A stretch of DNA of 39,708 nt from Betaproteobacteria bacterium (lineage in GTDB: Bacteria > Pseudomonadota > Gammaproteobacteria > Burkholderiales > Burkholderiaceae_C). Numbering within the stretch: the stretch's first letter is position 1; each line of letters opens with the position of its first letter. Where the stretch lies: assembly GCA_013289985.1 (NCBI GenBank), contig JABCYW010000046.1, positions 1 through 39,708 of the forward strand. Direction: 5' to 3'. Below the pieces are notes generated by a model, which worked only from the letters and a program-made list of their open reading frames with translations, had not been told where the DNA came from and did no database searches. The translations under genes were made by a program, and so were the position numbers. Below are positions 23,716 to 31,149 of this stretch, one piece after another.

Positions 23716-24519
23716 ATGATCCGCAAGCAAACCACTCTCCACACCGTCGCCGTGATGGCCCTGTCGACCCTGTGCGTCGCGATCTCGCCCGCGGCCAATG
23801 CCGGCGGCCTGCTGGGCGGCGGCGGCATGCACGGCGGCGGCCTCGGCGGCATGGGCAGCGGCGGCCTGACCGGCGGCCTCACCGGCAGCGGCCAGGTCAG
23901 CGGCAGCCTGCCCGCGATCAGCGGCACGCCGATCAAGGACGCCACCGGCAACATCGTCAACGCCACCCGGACCGATGCGGGCGGCGTGGTCGATGCGACC
24001 AAGTCCACCGCCGGCGACGCGGTGACCAACGCGAAGGCCGTCGCGGCCAGCGGGCAGGCGACCGCGGCCAGCGCGGCGGCCGGCGGCAAGGCCATGGCCG
24101 GCGCCGGCGTGCAGGCGGCGCGCGACGCGAAGGACCAGGCGGGCAACGTGGTCTCCGGAGCACGCTCCGCGGCGGGCGACGTGTCCGGCAGCGCCACCGG
24201 CAGCATCGGCGCCACGGCCGGCTCGGCCACGCAGACCTCCTCGTCCACGCCCGCGCCCGCGACCACGACCGCGCCGGCCACCGGCAACAAGACGGCGACC
24301 GCGCCCGCGCATTCGGCGACCGGCAACGCCGCGGGCAGCGGCAGCGGCTCGGCCACGCGTTCCACCTCGTCGACGGCCGGCCACCAGACGACGGCCACCG
24401 GATCCGGCAGCGGCGCGGCGCAAGGCTCGGCCTCGCGCCAGGGCGGCGTCAGCGTGAGCGCCAACGGCTCGGGCAGCGGCTCGGTGCAGCGCGGCCAGCA
24501 GGCGCAGGCTGCCAACTGA
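23716..24519 (+). CDS. exported Gly/Ser/Ala/Thr-rich low-complexity protein
   Basis: 267 residues from ATG 23716 with AAAGGTG upstream. Clear Sec signal peptide (MIRKQTTLHTVAVMALSTLC...ANA). The mature N-terminus is a Gly-rich tract (GGLLGGGGMHGGGLGGMGSG), then Ala-rich segments rich in Asp/Lys (VVDATKSTAGDAVTNAK), then a Ser/Thr/Ala/Gly tail without cysteine. No enzymatic domain. This composition fits an unfolded cell-surface or periplasmic protein, perhaps heavily hydrated or a protease substrate. It lies about 100 bp downstream of the S8 protease on the same strand and ends in two consecutive hairpins. The opposite strand is also open but lacks a start or function. Role unknown. Confidence 0.8.
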   Translation: MIRKQTTLHTVAVMALSTLCVAISPAANAGGLLGGGGMHGGGLGGMGSGGLTGGLTGSGQVSGSLPAISGTPIKDATGNIVNATRTDAGGVVDATKSTAGDAVTNAKAVAASGQATAASAAAGGKAMAGAGVQAARDAKDQAGNVVSGARSAAGDVSGSATGSIGATAGSATQTSSSTPAPATTTAPATGNKTATAPAHSATGNAAGSGSGSATRSTSSTAGHQTTATGSGSGAAQGSASRQGGVSVSANGSGSGSVQRGQQAQAAN

Positions 24520-24565
24520 CGCCTGGAGATCCAGGCGGGAAGGGCGCGGCGCGGGTCGCGCCCTT
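24520..24565. terminator. double hairpin terminator
   Basis: First stem CGCCTGG/CCAGGCG (24520-24526 and 24531-24537, loop AGAT) and second stem AAGGGCGCG/CGCGCCCTT (24540-24548 and 24557-24565), followed by CGTCGTTT. It serves the Gly/Ser-rich gene and the convergent fusion gene that ends at 24573. Confidence 0.7.
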
Positions 24566-24572
24566 CGTCGTT

Positions 24573-25487
24573 TCAGGCCTCGGCCGGCCAGCGCCAGCCC
24601 AGCACCTGCCCGCGCGGATAGCGATGCTCGCGCACCGAGCCCAGCTGGTTGCCGCCGAGCAGCACGACGTCGTCGCCCTCGAGGCGCAGGAAGAACCCGA
24701 CGTGGCCGCGCCAGCCTTGCGGATCCTCGCGCCACAGCACGGCCACGCAACCGTGCCGCGGCGCGTCGAGCGGCTCGCCCCATTCGAGCCAGCTGCGCGC
24801 CAGCGCCGAGCCGGTGCCGGCGATGCCCACGCGGGCCAGCGTCCAGTTCAGGAACGACGAGCACCAGCTGGCCTTGTCGTCGTAGCCGGCGATGTTGGTG
24901 CCGACGTGGTACTCGGTGATGCGCGGGTTGCTGCTGCCCGGCGCAAAGGCCTGCACACCCAGCTCGCGGCGCGCGACGCGCAGCCACGGCGCGCGCATCT
25001 CGTCGGCGACGCGCATGCGCAGCGACGTTGCCTGGTCCGACCACCACATCCCCATGCGCGCGATGAACTGCGGCGCCGGCTGGCCGTGGCGCACCGGATG
25101 GTCGGGCGGCAGCGCGGCGAAGCCGGCGTGCACCAGCGTCACCTGCGTGCCGTCGCGGCGCGGCTCGAACGACACCGACACCGTGGTCTTCTCGTGTGGC
25201 GCGAAGTTGACGCCGCGCCATTCGATGCAGAGCGCGTTCGGCGGATCCCAGGCGATGACCGTGCCGGTCTGCACGACGTGGCCGTCTCGCGATCCGGCCG
25301 CGGCGATCGTCTCGAACAACCGGCCGCCCAGGCGCGGCTCCAGGTGCAGCACGCTGAGGCCGCGGCCGCCCGCGCGGAACTTCAGGCCGTGGCGCCACCA
25401 CGCGTCGATCTGCTCGGTGAACACCTCGAAGGCGATGGCCGGCGGGGCGTCGACGAAGACGCTGGCGCTGACGCGGTCGCCGCTCAT
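24573..25487 (-). CDS. fusion: SRPBCC (Aha1-like) domain + TIGR02594/CHAP-like Cys-His hydrolase
   Basis: 304 residues, ATG 25487 overlapping the ArsR stop (ATGA). Residues 1 to about 160 are an SRPBCC/AHSA1-type domain (VFVDAPPAIAFEVFTEQID, LEPRLGGRLFE, GTVIAWDPPNALCIEW), the usual partner of an ArsR regulator. Residues about 166-304 match the TIGR02594 family: PWLRVARRELGV, NPRITEYH, SWCSSFLNW with candidate nucleophile Cys209, and GHVGFFLRL with His262, then GGNQ (280). That second domain resembles NlpC/P60-CHAP amidases that cut peptidoglycan. No signal peptide is present. The frame is continuous with no sign of an error at the junction. The combination is unusual; the function of the whole is unknown. 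Confidence 0.85.
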   Translation of the reverse strand: MSGDRVSASVFVDAPPAIAFEVFTEQIDAWWRHGLKFRAGGRGLSVLHLEPRLGGRLFETIAAAGSRDGHVVQTGTVIAWDPPNALCIEWRGVNFAPHEKTTVSVSFEPRRDGTQVTLVHAGFAALPPDHPVRHGQPAPQFIARMGMWWSDQATSLRMRVADEMRAPWLRVARRELGVQAFAPGSSNPRITEYHVGTNIAGYDDKASWCSSFLNWTLARVGIAGTGSALARSWLEWGEPLDAPRHGCVAVLWREDPQGWRGHVGFFLRLEGDDVVLLGGNQLGSVREHRYPRGQVLGWRWPAEA

Positions 25488-25861
25488 CGCGCGGCCCGCT
25501 CGCGCGCGACGCGCTCGGCGCGCTTGCGGAACGACTGCATCTGCACGCCCCAGAACGCCTGCACGTCGCCCAGCCACGCCTGCAGGTCGGCCAGCGGCTG
25601 CGCCTCGAGGCGGTAGGTGCGGGCGCGGGCGTCGTCGTCGGGGCTCGTCGCGCCCACCTCGTGGATGACGCCGGCCTGGCGCAGCACCCGCAGGTGGCGG
25701 CTCATCGCCTGGCGCGACATCGCGAGCGCATCGGCGATCTCGCCGGCGCGTTGCGGGCCGTCGCGCAGCAGGCCCACCACCGCGCGTCGCGTGGGCTCGG
25801 CCAGCGCCTGCAGCGTGCGGTCGAGCGCCTGCGGATCGGTGGGGCCCGCGCGCCGGGTCAT
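25484..25861 (-). CDS. ArsR family transcriptional regulator
   Basis: 125 residues, ATG 25861 overlapping the stop of the VOC gene by four bases. Winged helix-turn-helix: LQALAEPTRRAVVGLLRDG, AGEIADALAMSRQAMSRHLRVLRQAG and a wing at ARARTYRLEAQPL. No Cys metal-binding motif (no CVC), so it belongs to the non-metal ArsR group normally paired with SRPBCC proteins. Probably represses its own operon through the dyad at 26369-26390 (inference). Confidence 0.92.
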   Translation of the reverse strand: MTRRAGPTDPQALDRTLQALAEPTRRAVVGLLRDGPQRAGEIADALAMSRQAMSRHLRVLRQAGVIHEVGATSPDDDARARTYRLEAQPLADLQAWLGDVQAFWGVQMQSFRKRAERVARERAAR

Positions 25862-26331
25862 GCGGCGGGCTGATCGCGCACGCGGTGCATGAACCACCAG
25901 GCGTGGCCTTCGCAATCCTGGGCACCGTAGCTGCGGTCGCTCCAGTAGTCGTCGCCGTAGTCGTGCGTGGCCGGCTCGGACGTGACGACAGCCCCGTGCG
26001 CGCGGGCCTGCGCGCAATGCGCGTCGGCATCGTCCACGAACAGGCAGAGGGCCTGCGTGACGCGGCCGCCCACGTCCAGCGGGCTCGCGTGGCGCGTCTT
26101 GAACTCGCGGCCGGGTTCGACGTCGTCGCCCGGCCTGGCGCTGCTGCTCACGGACACCAGCGCGCCGCCGTAGGCCAGCTCGCTGTAGATGATCTGGCCG
26201 GGTTCGCCCTCGACCTTCAATCGCAGCTCGAAACCGAAGGCCTCGCAGAGCCAGGTTATGGCGGCGGCGGCGTCGCGGTAGAACAGGCAGGACGTGGCCT
26301 GGGGCCAGCCGGACGGCGGGGGCTTGCGCAT
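25858..26331 (-). CDS. VOC family (PhnB/glyoxalase-like) protein
   Basis: 157 residues, ATG 26331, first gene of the three-gene operon. Typical VOC sequence: FYRDAAAAITWLCEAFGFEL, QIIYSELAYGGALVSV, ALCLFVDDADAHCAQARAHGA and the C-terminal SYGAQDCEGHAWWFMHRV. The VOC fold supports metal-dependent or binding functions; the substrate cannot be deduced. VOC, ArsR and SRPBCC genes commonly travel together, and all three here are linked by ATGA overlaps. Confidence 0.9.
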   Translation of the reverse strand: MRKPPPSGWPQATSCLFYRDAAAAITWLCEAFGFELRLKVEGEPGQIIYSELAYGGALVSVSSSARPGDDVEPGREFKTRHASPLDVGGRVTQALCLFVDDADAHCAQARAHGAVVTSEPATHDYGDDYWSDRSYGAQDCEGHAWWFMHRVRDQPAA

Positions 26332-26361
26332 GGGTCGCCTCGATGGTGATGGTCAACGAAT

Positions 26362-26400
26362 GCGTTGATGATAAACCTGATCGTTTATCAAATGCAACGC
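26362..26400 (-). promoter_or_regulatory. operator/promoter of the VOC-ArsR-SRPBCC operon
   Basis: TGATAAAC (26369-26376), 6-base spacer, GTTTATCA (26383-26390): perfect 8-bp arms. Flanking GCGTTG (26362-26367) and CAACGC (26395-26400) extend the symmetry with a slightly shifted centre. On the minus strand TTGCAT (26392-26397) and TATCAT (26368-26373), spaced 18 bp, form a promoter whose spacer and -10 are covered by the dyad. Binding by the ArsR protein encoded in the operon is the simplest reading. Confidence 0.65.
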
Positions 26401-26450
26401 CTCCGAACGCATCCCTAGAATGGCCGGGCCCCCCTTTCGGACTCGACCTC

Positions 26451-29063
26451 ATGCAGAAGATTCTCCGCCGGCTCGCCGCCGTCGTCCTCGCCTCGGCGGG
26501 CGCCATGGCCTCGGCCGCTCCCGCCAAGGGGATGCTGCTGCCCGACGACGTGGTGCCGGAGGCCTACCGCATCGCGATCACGCCGCATGTGGCCGAGGCG
26601 AGCTTCGACGGCAGCGTCGACATCGACGTGCAGGTGCTGCGCGCCACGTCCCGCATCGTGCTGGACAGCGCCGACCTGGCCCTCGCGCGGGTCGTGCTCG
26701 ACGACGAGGCCGAGCCTCCGACCGTCGCGTTGGAGCCGAAGCGCCAGCACGCCATCTTCACCTTCGCGCGCGAGATCGCACCAGGCCGCCACACGCTGCA
26801 CATCGCCTACGCCGGCAAGATCAACGACCAGGCCTTCGGGCTTTTCAAGCTGCAGCATGCGACGCCGACGGGCCCGGCGACGTCGCTGTTCACGATGTTC
26901 GAGGACTCGGACGCGCGCCGCTTCGTGCCCGGCTGGGACGAGCCCGAACGCCGCGCCACCTTCGACCTCACGGTGACGGTGCCGGCAGGCCTGATGGCCG
27001 TGGGCAACATGCCGGCGGCCTCCACCGAGGCCCTGCCGGGCGACCTGAAGCGCGTGCATTTCGCGACGACGCCCAGGATGTCCACCTACCTGCTGTTCTT
27101 CGGCCTGGGTGACTTCGAGCGCGTGCACCGCGACGTGGCCGGCGTGGACGTGGGCGTGGTCGTCAAGCGCGGCGATGCGGCGCAGGCCGGGTACGCGCTG
27201 GACGCGGCCGCGAAGCTGCTGCCGTACTACAACGACTGGTTCGGCACGCCCTATCCGCTGCCCAAGCTGGACATGGTGGCGGGCGCCGGCGAGAGCGTCT
27301 CCTTCGGCGCGATGGAGAACTGGGGCGCGATCTTCTATTTCGAAAGAGACCTGCTGGTGGACGCCGGGCGGGCCACGGAGGACGACCGCCACCGCGTGTT
27401 CGAGACGGTGGCGCACGAGATGGCGCACCAGTGGTTCGGCAACCTCGTCACCATGGCGTGGTGGGACGACCTGTGGCTCAACGAAGGCTTCGCCACGTGG
27501 ATGCAGGTCAAGGCCTCGCAGGCCGTGCATCCCGAGTGGCAGGGCTGGCCGGAGCGGGACGCGGGCAAGCAGCACGCGCTCGACGTCGACGCGCGCACGG
27601 GCACGCATCCGGTGATCATGCACATCGACGACCTCTCGCAGGTGGAGGGCTCCTTCGACGCGATCACCTACGGGAAGGGCGCGCAGGTGGTGCGCACGCT
27701 GGAGGCCTACGCGGGCGAGGACGCGTTCCGTGACGGCGTGCGCCGCTACATCGCGCGGCACGCCTACGGCAACACCGTCACCGACGACCTGTGGCGCGCG
27801 CTGGACGAGCACGCCGAGCGTCCCGTGGGCGCGATCGCGCGCGACCTCACGCTGCAGGCCGGCGTGCCGCTGATCGTCGAGCGCGACGCCCGCTGCGTGG
27901 ACGGCAGCACGCAGGTCACGCTGGCGCAGGAGCGCTTCGCGATCGACCCGCCGCGCACCGGCCGCTGGCACGCGCCCGTGCGGCTCGCGGTGCTGGGCGG
28001 CGGCAGCGCGACGACGATCGTGGACGGCCCGGCGCCGCAAGCCGCCACGGTGCCCGGCTGCGGCCCGCTGGTGATCAACGCGGGCCAGTCCAGCTACCTG
28101 CGCGTGCGCTACACCGACGCCGGCCTCGCGGCGCTGGCCGCCGCGTTCGACCGCCTGGGCGTCGACGACCAGCTGGGCCTGCTGGGCGACACGCAGGCGC
28201 TGGCGCTGGCCGGCCGGCTGCCCATGGGCACCTGGCTGGGCCTGCTGCGCCGCGTGCCGCCGCAGGCCGATGCGCAGGTGTTGCAGACGCTCGCGCGCCA
28301 GCTCGTCTTCCTCGACGTCCTCCACGACGGGCTGCCCGCCCAGGCGGCGTTCCGCCAATTCGCGCGCGCGCAGCTGGCGCCCGTCTTCGCCCGCGTCGGC
28401 TGGCAGGGCGCGGCGGGCGAGTCCGGCGCCGTCACCACCTTGCGCGCCCGACTGGTCGAAGCGCTGGGCCGGTTCGACGACGCGGCGGTCGTGGCGGAGG
28501 CCAGCCGCCGGTTCCGGCTCTCGCTGGCCGATCCCGCGAACGCCCAGGGCGAGTTGCGCGATGCCTTGCTGAACGTGGTCGCCCGGCAGGCCGACGCGGC
28601 GACCTGGGAGGCGCTGCACAAGCTGGCCAGGGCGGCGCCGTCCGAGGTGCAGAAGTCGGACCTGTACCAGGCGCTGGGCCTTGCGCGCGACCCGGCGGTG
28701 GCGGATCGCGCGCTGGCGCTGGCGATCTCGGGCGAGCCGCCGGCGACGGTCGCCGGAACGCTGCTGGCGGTCGTCGCGGGCGAGCATCCCGCGACGACGC
28801 TGGACTTCGTCACCGCACGCTGGGCCCGGGTCGAGCCCTTGTTCGGATCCGGCGCGGCCGCCAAGGTCGCCACCAGCTTCTTCGGCAACGCCGCCGATCG
28901 CGCGATGCTCGCCCGCCTGGACGGTTTCGTCGCGGCCCATGTCCCGGCCGGGACGCGCGTCAGCGTGGTCCGGGCCTCGGCGCTGATCCGCTACCGCGCG
29001 GTCCTGCGCGAGCAGCGCCTGCCCGAGGCCGACCGCTGGATCGCCGGCGCCACGGCGATGTAA
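26451..29063 (+). CDS. exported M1 family metallo-aminopeptidase
   Basis: 870 residues from ATG 26451, giving a signal peptide (MQKILRRLAAVVLASAGAMASAA) that the longer frame would bury. Order: N-terminal beta-sandwich M1 domain, catalytic domain with GAMEN (286-290) and the zinc site HEMAH (322-326) plus Glu345 in WLNEGFATW, then an ERAP1-type helical C-terminal domain from about residue 540. The KAC-like GKGAQVVRTLE and later Tyr region are typical. Removes N-terminal amino acids from peptides, probably in the periplasm. Divergent from the VOC operon; its stop is followed by 123 bp to the hydrolase gene. Confidence 0.94.
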   Translation: MQKILRRLAAVVLASAGAMASAAPAKGMLLPDDVVPEAYRIAITPHVAEASFDGSVDIDVQVLRATSRIVLDSADLALARVVLDDEAEPPTVALEPKRQHAIFTFAREIAPGRHTLHIAYAGKINDQAFGLFKLQHATPTGPATSLFTMFEDSDARRFVPGWDEPERRATFDLTVTVPAGLMAVGNMPAASTEALPGDLKRVHFATTPRMSTYLLFFGLGDFERVHRDVAGVDVGVVVKRGDAAQAGYALDAAAKLLPYYNDWFGTPYPLPKLDMVAGAGESVSFGAMENWGAIFYFERDLLVDAGRATEDDRHRVFETVAHEMAHQWFGNLVTMAWWDDLWLNEGFATWMQVKASQAVHPEWQGWPERDAGKQHALDVDARTGTHPVIMHIDDLSQVEGSFDAITYGKGAQVVRTLEAYAGEDAFRDGVRRYIARHAYGNTVTDDLWRALDEHAERPVGAIARDLTLQAGVPLIVERDARCVDGSTQVTLAQERFAIDPPRTGRWHAPVRLAVLGGGSATTIVDGPAPQAATVPGCGPLVINAGQSSYLRVRYTDAGLAALAAAFDRLGVDDQLGLLGDTQALALAGRLPMGTWLGLLRRVPPQADAQVLQTLARQLVFLDVLHDGLPAQAAFRQFARAQLAPVFARVGWQGAAGESGAVTTLRARLVEALGRFDDAAVVAEASRRFRLSLADPANAQGELRDALLNVVARQADAATWEALHKLARAAPSEVQKSDLYQALGLARDPAVADRALALAISGEPPATVAGTLLAVVAGEHPATTLDFVTARWARVEPLFGSGAAAKVATSFFGNAADRAMLARLDGFVAAHVPAGTRVSVVRASALIRYRAVLREQRLPEADRWIAGATAM

Positions 29064-29101
29064 CGAGCCTCCCCGGAACAGGGGTTCATGGATGGCCGGC
29101 G

Positions 29102-29129
29102 TTGACGTCCGGCAACATTTGGATACGAT
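29102..29129 (+). promoter_or_regulatory. candidate sigma-70 promoter of the alpha/beta hydrolase
   Basis: TTGACG (29102-29107) and TACGAT (29124-29129) with a 16-bp spacer, about 57 bp upstream of the hydrolase ATG, in an AT-richer patch between two genes. A small GCCGG/CCGGC stem overlaps the -35. Confidence 0.5.
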
Positions 29130-29186
29130 GAAATCGGATCCGACACAGGCCTCACGTCGAGCCAGGGATCCGGGAGGAATCGGGGC

Positions 29187-30116
29187 ATGAGCACTTCGGC
29201 ATCGACATCCGCCGCGGCCCTGACGGCCGCCGAACGCGCGCAGGTCCAGCGCGCCAACGTCTCCGGCCTGCACCCCGTGGTGTTCGTCCACGGGCTGTGG
29301 CTGCTGCCCGGCAGCTGGCAGCGCTGGGCCGAGGCCTTCGAGGAGGCCGGCTACGTCGCGCTGACGCCCGACTGGCCCGACGACCCGGCCACCGTGGCCG
29401 AGGCCAACGCCAACCCCGCCGTGATGGCCAACAAGACGGTGGGCCAGGTGGCCGACCACTTCTCGGCGGTCATCGGCCAGCTCGAGCGCAAGCCGGCCGT
29501 CGTCGGCCATTCCTTCGGCGGGCTGCTGGCGCAGATCCTGGCCGGGCGCGGCCAGTCGGCCGTCACCGTGGCCATCGCCCCGGCGCCGTTCCGCGGCGTG
29601 CTGCCGCTGCCGTTCTCGGCGCTGAAGGCGTCGTGGCCGGTGCTGGGCAACCCGGCCAACCGCAACCGCGCCGTGCCGCTCAGCGACGAGCAGTTCCGCT
29701 ACGCGTTTGCCAACGCGGTGAGCGAGGACGAGGCCCGGGAGCTGTACCGCACCTACGCCGTGCCGGCGCCCGGCGCGCCGCTGTTCCAGGCCGCCGCGGC
29801 CAACCTGAACCCGTGGACGGAGGCGCAGGTGGACACGCTCAACCAGGAACGCGGCCCGCTGCTGATCGTCTCCGGCCAGAAGGACCACACGGTGCCCTGG
29901 GCGATCGCCAGCGCGTCGTTCCGCCAGCAGCAGGCCAACCCGGGCCTCACGGAGATCGTGGAGCTGCCCAACCGCGGCCATTCGCTGGTCATCGACGGCG
30001 GCTGGCGCGAGGTGGCCGACACCGCGCTGGCGTTCGTGCGCCGCTTCGCGGTGGCTGACACCTTCGAGTCGGCCTACCTCTTCAGCGAGGAAACGGATCG
30101 CCGCGTCGCCGCCTGA
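29187..30116 (+). CDS. alpha/beta hydrolase
   Basis: 309 residues, ATG 29187 with GGGAGGAAT about 8 bases upstream. Alpha/beta-hydrolase fold: oxyanion region VVFVHGLWLLPGSW, nucleophile Ser109 in VVGHSFGG, Asp233 (SGQKDHTVPW) and His265 (NRGHSLVID) complete the triad. No signal peptide, so cytoplasmic. The C-terminal tail (FESAYLFSEETDRRVAA) extends past the fold. Substrate unknown; nearest group is the broad esterase/non-haem peroxidase-like lineage. Convergent with the endonuclease V-like gene, with both stops inside one hairpin. Confidence 0.88.
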   Translation: MSTSASTSAAALTAAERAQVQRANVSGLHPVVFVHGLWLLPGSWQRWAEAFEEAGYVALTPDWPDDPATVAEANANPAVMANKTVGQVADHFSAVIGQLERKPAVVGHSFGGLLAQILAGRGQSAVTVAIAPAPFRGVLPLPFSALKASWPVLGNPANRNRAVPLSDEQFRYAFANAVSEDEARELYRTYAVPAPGAPLFQAAAANLNPWTEAQVDTLNQERGPLLIVSGQKDHTVPWAIASASFRQQQANPGLTEIVELPNRGHSLVIDGGWREVADTALAFVRRFAVADTFESAYLFSEETDRRVAA

Positions 30117-30130
30117 GCTCGGCTCAGGCG
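30110..30130. terminator. hairpin holding both convergent stop codons
   Basis: CGCCTGAG (30110-30117), loop CTCGG, CTCAGGCG (30123-30130). TGA of the hydrolase (30114-30116) and the TCA complement of the opposing stop (30124-30126) occupy symmetric positions in the stem. No T-tract. Confidence 0.6.
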
Positions 30131-30630
30131 TCCACGCTGCCCTTGGCGATGCGCGCCGCCAGCTTCAGCAGCGTGGGCACGCGCTTCCTGCCGTGCATCA
30201 TGCGCACGCGCGCCTTCGCGGCGCCGAGATCGATGCCCGCGCAGGTGATCACCAGCGGCGCCGTCTCCTCCTCGCGGTGCAGCTCGAACTGCTCGGGCGT
30301 GTCCTTGAAGCCCGTCTTCGCGACGCCGATGACGGCCGTGCGGCCGCCCAGCGTGTCGTGCAGGCGGCGGCCGAGGCCCGGCGTCTCCTGGGCGTCGAGG
30401 TGGACGAAGCCGTCGAGCACGATCAGCTCGGGCTGAAGGCGGTTGGCGTCCAGCAGCTGCACCAGCCAGGGCAGGGCGCGCAGGTCGAGCTCGCCCTTGG
30501 CGGGCTTCTCCACGTGCTCGATGCGCAGCGAATAGTTCTTCGTGCCCTCGAAGGCAACCCAGTCGTCGAAGGCGACCGCGGCGACGCGGGCGGTATCGCC
30601 CTGGATCTGGAAGTCCATGACCAGTTTCAT
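30124..30630 (-). CDS. endonuclease V-like protein, short and divergent
   Basis: 168 residues, ATG 30630. Resembles the short endonuclease V group: MDFQIQGDTARVAAVAFDDW (with Asp6 aligned to the first catalytic Asp), LIVLDGFVHLD (Asp73) and GLGRRLHDTLGG...AVIGVAKTGF, then CAGIDLGAAKARVRMMHG. Classical enzymes of about 220 residues have a Glu in an RE motif before the DG motif; here the aligned segment reads LRALPWL, with Ala52 where Glu would be expected. It may therefore be inactive or use another Glu (Glu47 is nearby). Family assignment moderately confident; classical role is cleavage next to deoxyinosine. Confidence 0.7.
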   Translation of the reverse strand: MKLVMDFQIQGDTARVAAVAFDDWVAFEGTKNYSLRIEHVEKPAKGELDLRALPWLVQLLDANRLQPELIVLDGFVHLDAQETPGLGRRLHDTLGGRTAVIGVAKTGFKDTPEQFELHREEETAPLVITCAGIDLGAAKARVRMMHGRKRVPTLLKLAARIAKGSVDA

Positions 30631-30649
30631 GGACGCATTGTCGCCGCGC

Positions 30650-31021
30650 TCAGCGGGCCCGGCCTTTCGGCCAGCGGCCCTCGGCCTGCAGCGGGGCCAC
30701 GGTGGCGGCGAAGGTCTCGCCCACGTCGATGACCAGGTGCAGGATGGCGCTCGAATCCGGGCTCGTGTGCAGCGCGGCGCGGGCGTCGGCGATGCGGGCG
30801 CGCAGGCTGGCGAGCTTGACGGGGATCTCCACCGGCGGCGACACGGCGCGCAGGGCCGGCAGCTTGCCGATCAGCGTCAGCATGTCCTCGCGCGCGTCGA
30901 GCAGGCGCGAGATCTCGACGGCCGTCGGCTGCTCGTAGCGCGCCTGTTCGACGAGTTCGACCAGGTCCTTCGCGCTCGCGCCGAACTCGTCCACCACCGC
31001 CTCGAACTCACGCTGATCCAT
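30650..31021 (-). CDS. small helical protein of unknown function
   Basis: 123 residues from ATG 31021, chosen because GGGAG lies five bases upstream and the following sequence is well structured; further upstream Met codons lack such a site. Mostly helical, Leu/Ala/Glu-rich (EFEAVVDEFGASAKDLVELV, RIADARAALHTSPDSSAILH), no signal peptide, no cysteine, no membrane segment. I do not recognise the family. It lies 20 bp upstream of the endonuclease V-like gene on the same strand and may be co-transcribed with it. The 128 bases between this gene and paaY show no feature I can support. Confidence 0.6.
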   Translation of the reverse strand: MDQREFEAVVDEFGASAKDLVELVEQARYEQPTAVEISRLLDAREDMLTLIGKLPALRAVSPPVEIPVKLASLRARIADARAALHTSPDSSAILHLVIDVGETFAATVAPLQAEGRWPKGRAR

Positions 31022-31149
31022 CGTTGCTCCCGGGCTGAATGCCATGCGATTGTGCAGCCAAAGGAGGATGCGCCAAGCCCGGGGATCCCGCAAGCCTGAG
31101 AATCTGTGAATGGATCCCGAGCGGGTGTGTGGGATTCGTTCGCAGGTTC

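Noticed and set aside
23697-24515. 272-residue minus-strand frame opposite the Gly/Ser-rich gene
   Set aside because: Pro/Ala/Val-rich mirror of a Gly/Ser/Ala repeat; no Shine-Dalgarno. The plus frame has a signal peptide and ribosome binding site.
23772-25616. 614-residue plus-strand frame spanning the Gly/Ser-rich gene and the fusion gene
   Set aside because: Runs through a double hairpin terminator and antisense to a gene with clear domains.
26415-29981. 1188-residue minus-strand open frame opposite the M1 peptidase and hydrolase
   Set aside because: Composition is that of a mirror frame; no domains, while the plus strand carries intact catalytic motifs.
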